Shown: positions 44,183 to 55,386 of the stretch, in pieces
Position numbering within the stretch: the first letter of the stretch is position 1
Layout: each line of letters opens with the position of its first letter
Source of the DNA: Azomonas agilis
Lineage (GTDB): Bacteria; Pseudomonadota; Gammaproteobacteria; Pseudomonadales; Pseudomonadaceae
Assembly (NCBI RefSeq): GCF_007830255.1
Contig: NZ_VLKG01000001.1
Span: forward strand, 186,001-250,000
Reading direction: 5' to 3'
DNA length: 64,000 nucleotides
Position numbers and translations under genes: made by a program
The notes under the pieces: generated by a model
Seen by the model: only the letters and a program-made list of their open reading frames with translations
Databases searched by the model: none
What the model was told of the DNA's origin: nothing

Positions 44183-44695
44183 ATGCTGCGTTTTGCGCCC
44201 TTTGCTTTCGTCTTGGTGGGTTACATCAGCCTCAGTGCCCACGCCCAAAGCATTGAGCCGGGACTTTGGGAAATGAGTTCACCGAATATGGCCATCAGCG
44301 GCCAAAATCTGCCGGATATGCAAAGCCTGTTAGCCCAAGTCCCCGCCGAGCAGCGAGCGATGATGGAGCAAATGCTCCAGCAAAACGGTATCAACCTTGG
44401 GCAAAACGGCGGCATTCAGGTGTGTATTACACCGCAGCAGATTGCCAAAAGCGAAATTCCCCTTAATGATCCCGAATCCGGCTGCCAGCAACAGGTAACG
44501 GAGCGCAGTGCCAAGCGCTGGAAATTCAACTTCAGTTGTCCACAGGGGAAGGGGCAAGGCGAAGTACAGTTTATCAGCCGCAAGGAGTTCTCTACCGAGG
44601 TACGCGGCCAATTTAGCCACCAAGGCATGGCTCAAAATGGCACTATGAAAACGCATGCGCGGTGGGTGAAAGCGGATTGTGGAAACTCTAAATGA
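44183..44695 (+). CDS. DUF3617 family periplasmic protein
   Basis: A 170-residue exported protein with a signal peptide (MLRFAPFAFVLVGYISLSAH, cleavage near AQA). The mature part begins IEPGLWEMSS, the hallmark of DUF3617, followed by a Met/Gln-rich stretch and four cysteines (VCITPQQ, SGCQQQ, FSCPQG, ADCGNS) that could form two disulfides. The function of the family is unknown. It is divergent from ygjP and convergent with the PIN-like gene. Confidence 0.8.
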   Translation: MLRFAPFAFVLVGYISLSAHAQSIEPGLWEMSSPNMAISGQNLPDMQSLLAQVPAEQRAMMEQMLQQNGINLGQNGGIQVCITPQQIAKSEIPLNDPESGCQQQVTERSAKRWKFNFSCPQGKGQGEVQFISRKEFSTEVRGQFSHQGMAQNGTMKTHARWVKADCGNSK

Positions 44696-44719
44696 CAAAT
44701 ATTGGTTACTAGCCCCTCT

Positions 44720-45367
44720 CTAATTATGGAGTCGGAATGCCTTGATCTTATCATCAAGGTAGATAACTTTACTCTCTTTGATCTGAATACATCCTTTTGA
44801 TAATAGCTGCTTATAAATACTCTCCGCTACAATTTCAGTACCACCATACTTACTTCTTATACTATTCATAAGTGATTCTAATTTTGCAGGCCTATTGCCA
44901 GCATACATTAAAAGATGATTACAGTAAGGAGCTATATCCATATTTAACTCCTCATTTATATTCTGAGAAATCTCATTTTTATGTATACCCACTCGCTCTG
45001 CTGAACGCCCATGAGCCTTTAGTAAGTAGACAGCATGGTCTAGATCTGTATCATTAGAAACAATAGTAAAATGTGTATTTTTAGGAAGCTCTTGCATAAG
45101 AGATCCTGCAAAAAAGCAAATTCCAAAGTCTGCCGAGTTTTTTCCAGGCTTTTCCATTTTCATAATGATCAGCTTACCTGCCGATATCGCAACCGATAGT
45201 GAAACAACCCAACCCAATGGGATTTTTGCATTACTCTGTGCATGACAGATAACAATCTTTGTATATTCTGTTAAATTACCCTGCAACTGATTTATTTGAC
45301 TCGGACAATTTTCAAGATCAATCAATAAAACATGCCCATTAGACTCATTAAAAATTTGCTCATCCAT
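44720..45367 (-). CDS. PIN-like domain protein
   Basis: A 215-residue protein (from ATG 45367) with the layout of PIN_7/NYN-like nucleases: VLLIDLENCPSQINQLQG with the first acidic residues, then NSADFGICFFAGSLMQELP, FTIVSNDTDLDHAVYLLKAH with the central acidic pair and SAERVGIHK. A C-terminal helical region (~150-215) may bind a partner. It is AT-rich compared with its neighbours, suggesting acquired DNA; a TTG at 45409 would extend it but falls in an inverted repeat. Such genes may act on RNA in defence or stress responses; no antitoxin-like partner is seen. Confidence 0.65.
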   Translation of the reverse strand: MDEQIFNESNGHVLLIDLENCPSQINQLQGNLTEYTKIVICHAQSNAKIPLGWVVSLSVAISAGKLIIMKMEKPGKNSADFGICFFAGSLMQELPKNTHFTIVSNDTDLDHAVYLLKAHGRSAERVGIHKNEISQNINEELNMDIAPYCNHLLMYAGNRPAKLESLMNSIRSKYGGTEIVAESIYKQLLSKGCIQIKESKVIYLDDKIKAFRLHN

Positions 45368-45406
45368 ATGCAAAAATATCTCAAATTTAACTTGATAACT
45401 TAAAGC

Positions 45407-45440
45407 CAAGTCTCTCTATACTTAAAGAAAGAGAGACTTG
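45407..45440. promoter_or_regulatory. Perfect 11-bp inverted repeat between fba and PIN-like gene
   Basis: CAAGTCTCTCT and AGAGAGACTTG pair around a 12-nt AT-rich loop, 26 bp after the fba stop and 40 bp before the PIN-like ATG. It could be the fba terminator, although Ts follow only weakly, or an operator for the PIN-like gene. Confidence 0.6.
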
Positions 45441-45465
45441 TTATATAGTCCAGCAGGGGATTGAA

Positions 45466-46512
45466 TTAAAACCCCTTGCTGTACTTCACAAACATCTCAT
45501 CCAGCGACAGCGCCTTAATCTTGGACGCATTGCCGGCGGTACCGAAGGCCTCATAACGCGCGATACAGACATCACGCATGGCACTGACGGTTTTCGCCAG
45601 ATATTTGCGCGGATCGAATTCGCTGGGGTTTTTAGCCATAAATTCGCGGATGGCACCGGTGGAAGCCAAACGCAGATCAGTGTCGATATTGACCTTACGC
45701 ACGCCGTACTTGATGCCCTCAACGATTTCCTCGACCGGAACGCCGTAGGTTTCGCCGATTTCACCGCCGTATTGGTTGATGATTTTCAGCCACTCTTGGG
45801 GAACGGAGCTGGAGCCGTGCATCACCAAGTGGGTGTTGGGAATGCGGGCGTGAATCTCTTTAATGCGCTGAATGGACAGGGTGTCGCCAGTCGGCGGCTT
45901 GGTGAACTTGTAGGCACCGTGGCTGGTTCCGATGGCGATGGCCAGCGCATCTACGCCGGTTTTGGCCACGAAGTCAGCGGCTTCTTCGGGGTCGGTCAAG
46001 AGTTGGCTGTGATCCAGCACGCCTTCGGCACCGATGCCGTCTTCTTCACCGGCCATACCGGTTTCCAGACTGCCCAAGCAACCCAGCTCGCCTTCCACGG
46101 AAACGCCGCAGGCGTGGGCCATTTCCACCACGCGGCGGGTAATTTCGACGTTGTACTCGTAGGTGGTAGGCGTTTTGCCGTCTTCACCCAGAGAGCCGTC
46201 CATCATCACCGAGGAGAAGCCCAGTTGGATGGAGCGCTGGCACACCGCCGGGCTGGTACCGTGGTCTTGGTGCATGCACACTGGAATGTGCGGGAACTCT
46301 TCAATGGCGGCCAGAATCAGGTGACGCAGGAAGGGCGCACCGGCGTATTTACGCGCCCCGGCCGAAGCCTGCACGATCACGGGCGAGTCGGTTTTGTCCG
46401 CCGCTTCCATAATGGCGCGCATTTGCTCCAGGTTGTTGACGTTAAAGGCCGGAACGCCGTAGCCAAATTCGGCGGCGTGGTCCAGCAATTGGCGCATGCT
46501 AATCAGAGCCAT
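45466..46512 (-). CDS. fba: Class II fructose-bisphosphate aldolase
   Basis: Splits fructose 1,6-bisphosphate in glycolysis and runs in reverse in gluconeogenesis. The 348-residue protein is of the Calvin-cycle subtype ([40 protein letters not shown]), with zinc ligands in [23 protein letters not shown] and the [10 protein letters not shown] motif. The start at 46512 fits the family N-terminus; the longer frame upstream is not conserved. It is the last gene of tkt-epd-pgk-fba and follows pgk after a hairpin. Confidence 0.96.
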   Translation of the reverse strand: MALISMRQLLDHAAEFGYGVPAFNVNNLEQMRAIMEAADKTDSPVIVQASAGARKYAGAPFLRHLILAAIEEFPHIPVCMHQDHGTSPAVCQRSIQLGFSSVMMDGSLGEDGKTPTTYEYNVEITRRVVEMAHACGVSVEGELGCLGSLETGMAGEEDGIGAEGVLDHSQLLTDPEEAADFVAKTGVDALAIAIGTSHGAYKFTKPPTGDTLSIQRIKEIHARIPNTHLVMHGSSSVPQEWLKIINQYGGEIGETYGVPVEEIVEGIKYGVRKVNIDTDLRLASTGAIREFMAKNPSEFDPRKYLAKTVSAMRDVCIARYEAFGTAGNASKIKALSLDEMFVKYSKGF

Positions 46513-46582
46513 GTGTTGCGTCCTCTGTGTTCTTAGGGGTGGCTGCTTAGGCGGAGCCACGTAACTGAGCGATGGGGGTGCC

Positions 46583-46605
46583 GCCGGAAGCGCTGCGCCT
46601 CCGGC
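46583..46605 (-). repeat. GC-rich stem-loop between pgk and fba
   Basis: GCCGGA/TCCGGC with an inner GCGC/GCGC stem, REP-like in appearance, lies 9 bp past the pgk stop and is preceded (leftward sense) by TTTTTTA. It may stabilise the pgk mRNA or lower read-through into fba. Confidence 0.5.
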
Positions 46606-46613
46606 CTAAAAAA

Positions 46614-47774
46614 TCAATTACCGCGCTGCTCCAGCACTTCGACCGCAGGCAGCACTTTGCCTTCCACAAACTCAAGGAAAGCACCGCCGCCGGTGGAAAT
46701 GTAGGAAATTTTCTCAGCCACGTTGTACTTGTCGATAGCGGCCAGAGTGTCGCCACCACCGGCGATGGAGAAGGCGGGGCTTTCAGCAATCGCCAAGGCC
46801 AAGGCTTTAGTGCCCTCGCCAAATTGGTCGAACTCAAATACGCCGACAGGGCCATTCCAGAGGATGGTTTTGCAGGACTTGAGCAGCTCGGCAAACTGGG
46901 CGGCGGTTTTTGGGCCGATGTCGAGGATCATGTCGTCGTCGGCGACGTCTTCTACCGCTTTGATGGTGGCTTCGGCATCTTCGGCGAAGGCTTTGGCCAC
47001 CACTACGTCGACCGGCAGAGGCACGCTGACCTTGGCGGCGATGGCTTTGGCAGTGTCCAGTAGATCGGCTTCGTACAAGGATTTACCGACTTTGTAGCCC
47101 GCAGCGGCCAAGAAGGTGTTGGCAATGCCGCCACCGACGATCAGTTGGTCGCAAATGCTGGACAGGGAGTTGAGTACGTCCAGTTTGGTGGAGACTTTGG
47201 AGCCAGCCACAATCGCGGCCATAGGACGCTGTGGATTACCCAGCGCCTTGCCCAAGGCGTCCAGCTCGGCGGCCAGCAGGGGGCCAGCACAGGCAACCTT
47301 GGCAAATTTGGCCACGCCGTGGGTGGAGCCTTCCGCGCGGTGGGCAGTACCGAAGGCATCCATCACGAAGACATCGCACAGGGCGGCGTATTTTTGCGCC
47401 AGCTCGTCGGCGTTTTTCTTCTCGCCTTTGTTGAAGCGCACGTTCTCAAACAGCACCAGTTCGCCGGGCTGAACGCTCACGCCTTCGAGGTAGTCTTTCA
47501 CCAGCGGGACGGGACGGCCCAAAGCCTTGCTCAGGTAGTCGGCGACGGGTTGTAGGCTGTTTTCTTCCGAGTATTCGCCTTCGGTGGGGCGGCCCAGATG
47601 GGAGCAAACCATCAGTGCTGCGCCTTTCTCCAACGCCAGTTTGATGGTGGGCAGAGAGGCCAGAATCCGCGCGTCACTTTTTACCACGCCGTCTTTTACC
47701 GGCACGTTGAGATCCTCGCGGATCAGTACCCGTTTTCCTTGGAGGTCAAGGTCGGTCATTTTTAGAATGGTCAT
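46614..47774 (-). CDS. pgk: Phosphoglycerate kinase
   Basis: Makes ATP from 1,3-bisphosphoglycerate in glycolysis. The 386-residue protein has the normal length and motifs: [17 protein letters not shown], the substrate-binding [41 protein letters not shown] and the nucleotide-binding [14 protein letters not shown] then [13 protein letters not shown]. Start at 47774 follows a GGAAGGA ribosome site; an internal start five codons later is also possible. It lies 33 bp after epd. Confidence 0.97.
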   Translation of the reverse strand: MTILKMTDLDLQGKRVLIREDLNVPVKDGVVKSDARILASLPTIKLALEKGAALMVCSHLGRPTEGEYSEENSLQPVADYLSKALGRPVPLVKDYLEGVSVQPGELVLFENVRFNKGEKKNADELAQKYAALCDVFVMDAFGTAHRAEGSTHGVAKFAKVACAGPLLAAELDALGKALGNPQRPMAAIVAGSKVSTKLDVLNSLSSICDQLIVGGGIANTFLAAAGYKVGKSLYEADLLDTAKAIAAKVSVPLPVDVVVAKAFAEDAEATIKAVEDVADDDMILDIGPKTAAQFAELLKSCKTILWNGPVGVFEFDQFGEGTKALALAIAESPAFSIAGGGDTLAAIDKYNVAEKISYISTGGGAFLEFVEGKVLPAVEVLEQRGN

Positions 47775-47807
47775 GGGTGTTCCTTCCGTTTGCAAATCAA
47801 ACATGGC

Positions 47808-48884
47808 TCAAAGCGGCCGAGCAGCCTTTAGGTAATAGTCCGCAACATCCAACATACGGTTGGCAAACCCCCACTCGTTGTCGAACCAAGCCAGCAGCGT
47901 TACTAAACGCGATCCTGAAACCTGAGTCAGACTGCCATCTACAATGGCTGAGTGCGGGTCGTGGTTAAAATCACAACTGGCGTGGGGAAGTTCGGTGTAA
48001 TCCACCAAGCCTTTCAAAGGCCCGTACTGACTGGCCTCGGACAAAATACGGTTGATTTCAGCGACATTGGTATCCCGCTGCACATGCAGGCTGATGTCCA
48101 GACAGGACACATTCACCGTCGGCACGCGCAAGGCTTTGGCTTGAATCCGGCCTGAGAGTTCCGGCAACAGGCGTTCAATGCCGCGCGCCAAGCCGGTGGA
48201 AACCGGAATAATCGACTGGAAGGCCGAGCGGGTGCGGCGCAACTCCACATGGTGGTAGGCATCAATTACCGGCTGATCGTTCATCGCCGAGTGAATGGTG
48301 GTAATGCTGAGGTACTCCAGCCCTAAGCGCTCGTGCAGCAGCTTGAGCAGCGGTACACTGCAATTGGTGGTACAGGAGGCATTAGAGACTAAGCGCTCGC
48401 GCCCGGTTAACCGCTGCTGGTTCACCCCCATCACTACCGTGGCATCCACATCGGCTTCGCTGTTCATGGGTTGGGACAGCAACAGGCGCGGCGCACCCGC
48501 ATTGAGAAAACGTTGAGCCTCGGCGCGACTGGTGTAACAGCCGGAACACTCCAGAACCAAATCCACCTCTAAAGCGGCCCAGTCCACCGCCTCGGGTGTG
48601 GATTCGCAAAACACCTGCACCGGCTGCTGATTGATCAGCAACTGCTGCCCCTCTAAGCGCACCTCACCGGGAAAACGCCCGTGGGTGGAGTCAAAGCGGG
48701 TGAGGTATTCAATGCTGGCTAAGTCCGCCGGATCATTCAAGGCTACAATCTGGAAGGGAATATCTGCGGCGCGCTCGTGATAAGCGCGCATCACACAGCG
48801 TCCAATTCGACCATAACCGTTCAAAGCAACGCGCAAGGCAGGCTCTGGCATTTCGGCCTCATCTAAGGGGAACAAGCGGGCCAT
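47808..48884 (-). CDS. epd: Erythrose-4-phosphate dehydrogenase (GapA-like)
   Basis: Epd oxidises erythrose 4-phosphate towards pyridoxal 5'-phosphate. The 358-residue protein has the GAPDH fold: NAD motif LNGYGRIGRCVMRAYHER, catalytic cysteine in SNASCTTNCSVPLL, and WFDNEWGFANRMLDV. Epd rather than GapA is preferred for its place between tkt and pgk and the proline-free SNASCTTNC context with STGLARGIERLLPEL. Translation may start at Met1 or at Met12 (MPEPALRVALNGYG). Confidence 0.9.
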   Translation of the reverse strand: MARLFPLDEAEMPEPALRVALNGYGRIGRCVMRAYHERAADIPFQIVALNDPADLASIEYLTRFDSTHGRFPGEVRLEGQQLLINQQPVQVFCESTPEAVDWAALEVDLVLECSGCYTSRAEAQRFLNAGAPRLLLSQPMNSEADVDATVVMGVNQQRLTGRERLVSNASCTTNCSVPLLKLLHERLGLEYLSITTIHSAMNDQPVIDAYHHVELRRTRSAFQSIIPVSTGLARGIERLLPELSGRIQAKALRVPTVNVSCLDISLHVQRDTNVAEINRILSEASQYGPLKGLVDYTELPHASCDFNHDPHSAIVDGSLTQVSGSRLVTLLAWFDNEWGFANRMLDVADYYLKAARPL

Positions 48885-48904
48885 TATGACCCGCTAACAG
48901 CACA

Positions 48905-50902
48905 TCAGTGGGCCAGAAGTTCCTGTGCCGTGGCGACGACTTTGGCACAGGTAAAGCCAAACAGCTCGAACAGCTGACCGGCTGGCGCGGACTCACCAAA
49001 GGTGGTCATGCCGATGATGCGACCGTTCAGGCCCACATACTTGTACCAGTAGTCGGCATGGGCGGCTTCGATGGCGATGCGTGCGGTGACAGCGGCGGGC
49101 AGTACTTGCTCGCGGTAGGCCGCGTCTTGAGCTTCAAAACGGCTGGTGCAAGGCATGGACACCACACGCACCCGGCGGCCTTGTTCGCTCAGCACTTTCT
49201 GCGCTTCGATGGCCAAAGCCACTTCGGAACCGGTAGCGATCAGAATCAGCTCCGGTGTGCCGTCGCAGTCTTTGAGGATGTAGCCGCCCTTGGCAATCTT
49301 GTCCGCGCCATCGGCACTGTGGGCCTGATAGGGCAGGTTTTGACGGGAGAAGATCAGCGCGCTGGGGCCGTCTTTACGCTCGACGGCAGATTTCCACGCA
49401 ATGGCGGATTCTAAGGTATCCGCTGGCCGCCACATATCCAGATTCGGCGTCATGCGCAGGCTGGCCAGTTGCTCGATGGGCTGGTGGGTTGGGCCGTCTT
49501 CACCCAGACCGATGGAGTCGTGGGTAAACACATAGATTACCCGCTGCTTCATCAGGGCCGACATACGCACCGCGTTGCGCGCGTACTCCATAAACACGAG
49601 GAAGGTCGCGCCGTAAGGAATGAAGCCACCGTGCAGGGCGATGCCGTTCATGATGGCGCTCATACCGAACTCGCGCACACCGTAGTGCAGGTAGTTACCG
49701 GAAGCATCTTCGGCGGAGATGGCTTTGCAGCCTTTCCACAGGGTCAGGTTAGAACCGGCCAAATCGGCAGAACCGCCCAAAAACTCCGGCAGCAGTGGGC
49801 CAAAGGCATTCAGGGTGTTTTGGCTGGCCTTACGGCTGGCGATGGTTTCGGCTTTCTCGGTCACGCTGCTCAGGTAAGCGGCAACGCCTTGGGCAAACTG
49901 CTCGGGCAGATCACCAGCCATACGGCGTTTGAACTCAGCCGCCAGCTCAGGGAAGGCAGCGGCGTAGGCAGCAAAGCGGCTGTCCCACTCGGACTCACGT
50001 TTGGCACCGGCTTCGCGGGCATTCCACTCCGCAGCAATGTCGGCGGGAATTTCGAAGGGCGCGTGGGGCCAGTTCAGCTCGGCGCGGGTCAGGGCGATTT
50101 CGTCCGCACCCAGAGCCGCGCCGTGGCACTCTTCCTTGCCTTGCTTGTTGGGCGAACCAAAACCAATGATGGTTTTGCAGCAGATCAGGGTGGGCTTATC
50201 GCTGTTGCGCGCGGTTTCAATAGCGGTACGGATTTCTTCCGCGTCATGGCCGTCCACATTGCGAATCACCTGCCAACCATAGGATTCAAAACGCGCGGGG
50301 GTGTCGTCGGTAAACCAGCCGTGGACTTCGCCGTCGATGGAGATGCCGTTGTCGTCGTAGAAAGCGACCAGCTTGTTCAGACCCAGTGTGCCTGCCAACG
50401 AGCAGACTTCGTGGGAAATGCCTTCCATCATGCAGCCGTCGCCCAAGAACACGTAGGTGTTATGGTCAACGATGTTGTGGCCGGGACGATTGAACTGTGC
50501 GGCCAAGACTTTTTCCGCCACCGCCATACCCACCGCGTTGGCAATGCCCTGACCCAGCGGGCCGGTGGTGGTTTCAACACCGGGCGCATAACCCAGCTCC
50601 GGGTGGCCGGGGGTTTTGCTGTGCAGCTGACGGAAGTTTTTCAGGTCTTCGATGCTGAGGTCGTAGCCGCTCAGGTGCAGCAGGGAATAAATCAGCATGG
50701 AGCCGTGGCCGTTGGAGAGTACAAAACGGTCGCGGTCGGCCCACTCAGGGTTGGCGGGGTTGTGCTTTAGGTAATCGTGCCAAAGCACTTCAGCGATGTC
50801 TGCCATACCCATGGGAGCGCCGGGATGGCCGCTGTTGGCTTTTTGCACAGCGTCCATGCTGAGGGCACGAATGGCATTGGCGCGTTCACGACGGCTGGGC
50901 AT
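48905..50902 (-). CDS. tkt: Transketolase
   Basis: The thiamine-pyrophosphate enzyme links the pentose phosphate pathway with glycolysis and supplies erythrose 4-phosphate, substrate of the next gene's product. The 665-residue protein has [20 protein letters not shown], the TPP/metal motif [11 protein letters not shown], the [15 protein letters not shown] transketolase signature and [10 protein letters not shown]. The start at 50902 gives the standard length; the longer frame upstream runs into the promoter region. First gene of tkt-epd-pgk-fba, 20 bp before epd. Confidence 0.97.
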   Translation of the reverse strand: MPSRRERANAIRALSMDAVQKANSGHPGAPMGMADIAEVLWHDYLKHNPANPEWADRDRFVLSNGHGSMLIYSLLHLSGYDLSIEDLKNFRQLHSKTPGHPELGYAPGVETTTGPLGQGIANAVGMAVAEKVLAAQFNRPGHNIVDHNTYVFLGDGCMMEGISHEVCSLAGTLGLNKLVAFYDDNGISIDGEVHGWFTDDTPARFESYGWQVIRNVDGHDAEEIRTAIETARNSDKPTLICCKTIIGFGSPNKQGKEECHGAALGADEIALTRAELNWPHAPFEIPADIAAEWNAREAGAKRESEWDSRFAAYAAAFPELAAEFKRRMAGDLPEQFAQGVAAYLSSVTEKAETIASRKASQNTLNAFGPLLPEFLGGSADLAGSNLTLWKGCKAISAEDASGNYLHYGVREFGMSAIMNGIALHGGFIPYGATFLVFMEYARNAVRMSALMKQRVIYVFTHDSIGLGEDGPTHQPIEQLASLRMTPNLDMWRPADTLESAIAWKSAVERKDGPSALIFSRQNLPYQAHSADGADKIAKGGYILKDCDGTPELILIATGSEVALAIEAQKVLSEQGRRVRVVSMPCTSRFEAQDAAYREQVLPAAVTARIAIEAAHADYWYKYVGLNGRIIGMTTFGESAPAGQLFELFGFTCAKVVATAQELLAH

Positions 50903-51096
50903 CGCTGAATCTCCTGCTGGGGGTGGGTAACAAAAAAGGCGCATATTTTCGCCCAGTAAGCGAGTATCGGGCAATGACAGTCGATGAAATACTCTTCCCC
51001 CCAGCGCAAAATCCGCTCACTCCAGCAAAATCCTGCATCTATCCTTGATCTCTGTCCTTTTCCCGCTTTGATGATCCATAGGATGATAAAAAATAA

Positions 51097-51792
<696 letters not shown>

Positions 51793-51808
51793 CGACGCTA
51801 TGACGCAG

Positions 51809-51839
51809 GCCTAGGGTACAGCGCTCCTTCGCCCTAGGC
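51809..51839 (+). terminator. Stem-loop after the esterase gene
   Basis: An 8-bp perfect stem GCCTAGGG/CCCTAGGC with a 15-nt loop 17 bp past the esterase stop. The sequence that follows has no clear T-run, so termination is uncertain. Confidence 0.5.
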
Positions 51840-51891
51840 TCAACTTGCTTTACACTGCACCTATCCTTTATCCAACCATGATGGAAGTACC

Positions 51892-53400
51892 GTGCTCGAC
51901 GCACTCAGGAAATTATTAGGTAAAAAAACGGCCTCTCAAGCTGATCTCTCTGACCTAGAAGAAGCAGCTTCCCCCACAACCTCACCCCCTAGCCGTCCAT
52001 CCCAGCCCCAACGCCCTATCCAATCTACTCGCCAGTCGCCCCACAGGGACACCTCCCGTACTCCACAGGCTCAGACTGTAGCCTCTGAGGAGACAAGTTC
52101 AGGACGAGGCCGAAAACCACGCCCGGAAAAAAGACCCGCCCGCGCACCACAAAAAGCTTACCCAAGCGCGCCTGCCCGCCCTGCTTGGAAGTCCGAAGAT
52201 TTTGCTGTTCCAGCACAAGAAGGCAAAACGCGCTTCCATGACTTTCGGTTAGCGCCAAGCCTGATGCACGCGATTCAAGATTTAGGTTTTAGTTACTGCA
52301 CCCCGATTCAAGCTCAGGTACTCGGCCACACTCTGAAAGGACAAGATGCTATTGGCCGTGCCCAAACCGGCACCGGCAAAACGGCGGCCTTTTTGATCTC
52401 TTTGATCACGCAACTGCTGCAAACCACACCGCCTAAAGAGCGTTACATGGGTGAGCCTCGGGCCTTGATTATCGCACCTACTCGCGAGTTGGTGGCGCAG
52501 ATCGCCAAGGATGCCGAAGCCCTAAGCAAATATTGCCCCCTGAACGTTATGAGCTTGGTCGGCGGTATGGAGTTTGATAAACAGCTTAAGCAACTGGAAA
52601 GCCGTTTCTGCGACATCTTAGTGGCTACCCCCGGTCGCCTGCTGGACTTTAACCAGCGCGGTGATGTGCACTTAGACATGGTGGAAGTCATGGTGCTGGA
52701 TGAGGCTGACCGTATGCTGGATATGGGGTTTATCCCCCAAGTGCGGCAAATCATCCGCCAAACGCCATATAAGGGAGAGCGCCAAACCCTGCTGTTTTCC
52801 GCGACCTTTACCGAAGATGTGATGCATCTAGCCCGCCAGTGGACGGTCGATCCTGCCATTGTGGAAATTGAGCCAGAAACCGTAGCCAGTGACTGTATTG
52901 AGCAGCAGGTATATGCCGTTTCAGAGCAGGATAAATACAGCCTACTGTACCACCTAATCACCCAAAACAACTGGGAGCGGGTGATGGTGTTTGCCAACCG
53001 TAAAGACCAAGTGCGCCGTATTGAGGAATCTCTGACCCGCGATGGCATCAGTGCAGCCCAAATGTCTGGGGATGTCCCTCAGCTCAAACGCATTCGGGTA
53101 TTAGAAGGCTTTCGCCAAGGGAAAATTCGAGTTCTGGTGGCCACGGATGTGGCGGGACGCGGCATCCATGTCGATGGTGTCAGCCACGTGATCAACTACA
53201 ACCTGCCCGAAACCCCCGATGATTATGTACATCGCATTGGGCGTACTGGGCGGGCAGGCAGTACAGGAACCTCCATCAGCTTTGCCGGTGAGGACGATGC
53301 GTTCGCCCTCCCTCCTATTGAGGCACTATTGGGGCATAAAATCCGCTGTGAATCCCCACCTCCAGCCTTACTACAGCCCATTCCTCATCGCTCTTCTTAG
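51892..53400 (+). CDS. rhlB: ATP-dependent RNA helicase RhlB
   Basis: RhlB is the DEAD-box helicase of the RNA degradosome. The 502-residue protein starts at GTG and has a Pro/Ser/Arg-rich disordered N-terminal extension (~20-105), then the helicase core: Q-motif ([12 protein letters not shown]), [24 protein letters not shown] in [17 protein letters not shown], and RIGRTGRAG. The N-terminal tail, longer than in E. coli and like that of pseudomonads, may contact RNase E. It ends with a short basic tail. Confidence 0.93.
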   Translation: MLDALRKLLGKKTASQADLSDLEEAASPTTSPPSRPSQPQRPIQSTRQSPHRDTSRTPQAQTVASEETSSGRGRKPRPEKRPARAPQKAYPSAPARPAWKSEDFAVPAQEGKTRFHDFRLAPSLMHAIQDLGFSYCTPIQAQVLGHTLKGQDAIGRAQTGTGKTAAFLISLITQLLQTTPPKERYMGEPRALIIAPTRELVAQIAKDAEALSKYCPLNVMSLVGGMEFDKQLKQLESRFCDILVATPGRLLDFNQRGDVHLDMVEVMVLDEADRMLDMGFIPQVRQIIRQTPYKGERQTLLFSATFTEDVMHLARQWTVDPAIVEIEPETVASDCIEQQVYAVSEQDKYSLLYHLITQNNWERVMVFANRKDQVRRIEESLTRDGISAAQMSGDVPQLKRIRVLEGFRQGKIRVLVATDVAGRGIHVDGVSHVINYNLPETPDDYVHRIGRTGRAGSTGTSISFAGEDDAFALPPIEALLGHKIRCESPPPALLQPIPHRSS

Positions 53401-53471
53401 CTCAGTGAGGTTTGGACAAAGACTGCAATACTTTGCTGACTAGGCCATAACTTTACAAAGGACTGGTTTTC

Positions 53472-53648
53472 ATGGAAACCAACAGCGTCATCCTACACAG
53501 CATGTTGGCTGTGCTCTTCACCGGCTTTATGTTCATGGGCATCGGTTTTAACTTTCGTGAGCGCACTTGGGGCATTGTGCTGCTGGCGATGGGCAGTTTG
53601 ATTATGCTGTCCACCATTGCCTACCGCATTCATCTAGCGTTGAGCTGA
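53472..53648 (+). CDS. Small two-helix membrane protein
   Basis: A 58-residue protein with an AAAGGA site 8-9 nt before the ATG. It has two hydrophobic segments (LHSMLAVLFTGFMFMGIGF and GIVLLAMGSLIMLSTIA) separated by a charged turn (NFRERTW), so it should span the inner membrane twice. I do not recognise a family. It stands alone between rhlB and a convergent gene. Confidence 0.65.
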   Translation: METNSVILHSMLAVLFTGFMFMGIGFNFRERTWGIVLLAMGSLIMLSTIAYRIHLALS

Positions 53649-53653
53649 GTCCA

Positions 53654-55201
53654 TCAAGATGATCGCTTCCAAAAAATAGGCAACTCCTGCAAGGCTTTTA
53701 AACTGGGCTCTATGAGCAATTCAGCCTGAGTAAGCTCCTCCTCAGCCCTGTCTATCAAGATCAATCTGCGCTCCTCAACCTGCAACAAACTGGCCGCGCA
53801 ACCTGTCCGAACAATGGATAGGTTGCGTAACACTTGAATGGCTTGCCACTGATCGTTTTGCTGCCCCAAAACTTCCTGCGCCTGAGTTAAGGCCTTTAGC
53901 CAACGCTTTGGCTTTTTACCCTCGAATAGGTCAACGCAGCCATCCAAGGTATAACGCAGCTTCTTCAGCACAATGCGTAGGTCGTGGTAGGTTTTGGGGT
54001 CAGGGTGAGCGGGGATTTGCTGAAGGGCTGTAACCCAAGTTCGGTATCCCGCTCGTAACGCCGTACACGCCATATCACGGGCTGACAGCCGATCATGAGC
54101 CGGTAAGCGTACTCTTAATCCCTCTAACTCCAATAAAGCACGTCCGCAGGAGGCTTGGTTTAACTCGGTCTGTACTTCCTGTATTGCTTGATAACGACGG
54201 GCCTGAAAAAACTCTTGGAGCAATGCGTCTGCGGGATGCGCTCCTACTTGGGCAATCCACTGTGGCCAAGTGTGTTGCAAAAATACGTCCCAATCCCGCC
54301 ACTGCCCCAGTTTTTGCGCCAAAGGGCACAGCGCTTCCCGTAGCTTTTGGCTGCGCCGAGGCATTAATTGATGGCTAAGTCGTAACAGCGTACGTATTCG
54401 GCGCAGTGCGACCCGCGCTTGATGTACCCATTCTGGATTATCCAATCCTCGCCCGGCGCGCAGAACCTGTAGATTGGTTAATAGTGTCTGTTGGCAGGCC
54501 TCTAAAGTAGTAGCTAGGCGCGGGCCTGCTAAAGGTTGCTGTAACTCAGGTAGCGTGGCCTTTAGCGGCTCAGCGGCGGATTGATCCTGTAACCTGAAAC
54601 AGCGCTGGGCTAAGGTTTGCCCTTCTAAGAACATCGGGATGTCGGCGGCTAAGCGGGTCACGCCATCCAAGAGTTTTTTGAGTTTTCCCTTGTGTAACAC
54701 AACCCCCAACTCATGTATGGATTCGGTACGCCGCCCCGCTTCTACCCCAACCTGCAAGTAACCTATGTCAATGCACAAGATGGCCTGAGTACCATTTCTG
54801 AACTGGAGTAGCTGGTACTCGCGCTGTATGTGCGCCTCACCCACTAGCTCTAAGCGAGGCTCCATCAGCTCTAGGATAGACTTTAATTCTTTGGGCAAAA
54901 CCTCAAAGGCGGCTAAATCCAGTTGATGCCCCTTGAGCAACACTTTTTGCTCACAGAGTATTTGATAGCGAGCCGCCTGTTCTGGAGTTAGGGTCAAACC
55001 TTGCCAAGTGTCGATGCCCTGCTGATGCAAGTACAGATGAATACCTTGACGCATCAGCAAGCGGGCTGGGGTATCCCAGTAGCAGTAGCGCTGCCCCTGA
55101 GTATAAGGCGGCTCTATTCGACAATCAGTCAATAGAGGATGTTGACGGAGTACAGCCAGATCAGCAGCGGAAATCCTCAGCGTCAATCGAGTAACAGACA
55201 T
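53654..55201 (-). CDS. CYTH-CHAD domain protein (degenerate CYTH)
   Basis: A 515-residue protein. The N-terminal ~200 residues look like a CYTH triphosphatase domain (CRIEPPYTQGQRYCYWDTPA, LLMRQGIHLYL, AILCIDIG) but the initial ExExK signature is replaced by TRLTLRIS. The C-terminal part (~250-490) is a CHAD domain with the conserved histidine-rich helices (EWVHQARVALRRIRTLLR, PKTYHDLRIVLKKLRYTLDG), which binds polyphosphate. It is therefore probably a polyphosphate-binding protein without triphosphatase activity. ATG 55201 has a GGGAG site. Confidence 0.82.
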   Translation of the reverse strand: MSVTRLTLRISAADLAVLRQHPLLTDCRIEPPYTQGQRYCYWDTPARLLMRQGIHLYLHQQGIDTWQGLTLTPEQAARYQILCEQKVLLKGHQLDLAAFEVLPKELKSILELMEPRLELVGEAHIQREYQLLQFRNGTQAILCIDIGYLQVGVEAGRRTESIHELGVVLHKGKLKKLLDGVTRLAADIPMFLEGQTLAQRCFRLQDQSAAEPLKATLPELQQPLAGPRLATTLEACQQTLLTNLQVLRAGRGLDNPEWVHQARVALRRIRTLLRLSHQLMPRRSQKLREALCPLAQKLGQWRDWDVFLQHTWPQWIAQVGAHPADALLQEFFQARRYQAIQEVQTELNQASCGRALLELEGLRVRLPAHDRLSARDMACTALRAGYRTWVTALQQIPAHPDPKTYHDLRIVLKKLRYTLDGCVDLFEGKKPKRWLKALTQAQEVLGQQNDQWQAIQVLRNLSIVRTGCAASLLQVEERRLILIDRAEEELTQAELLIEPSLKALQELPIFWKRSS

Positions 55202-55386
55202 CAGTGTTGCTCCCATCCATAAGGGGGTTCCATCATGGGCAACGACTGTGACCGACTGATGAGCACGTTTTAAAGCCTATCAGCCGTTCCAGTACTTGGG
55301 GCTAATGTGCATCCATTAACCCCATGCTTCCCCCATTATAGTTCTACGCCCAAAGGCTTTAGCTGATCACGGAGGAACCTATTTCC

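Noticed and set aside
45772-46536. 254-residue frame opposite to fba
   Set aside because: Antisense shadow of a highly codon-biased gene; composition and lack of motifs argue against coding.
49469-50770. 433-residue frame opposite to tkt
   Set aside because: It lies fully within transketolase on the other strand, has a low-complexity Gly/Val/Phe composition typical of an antisense shadow, and matches no family.
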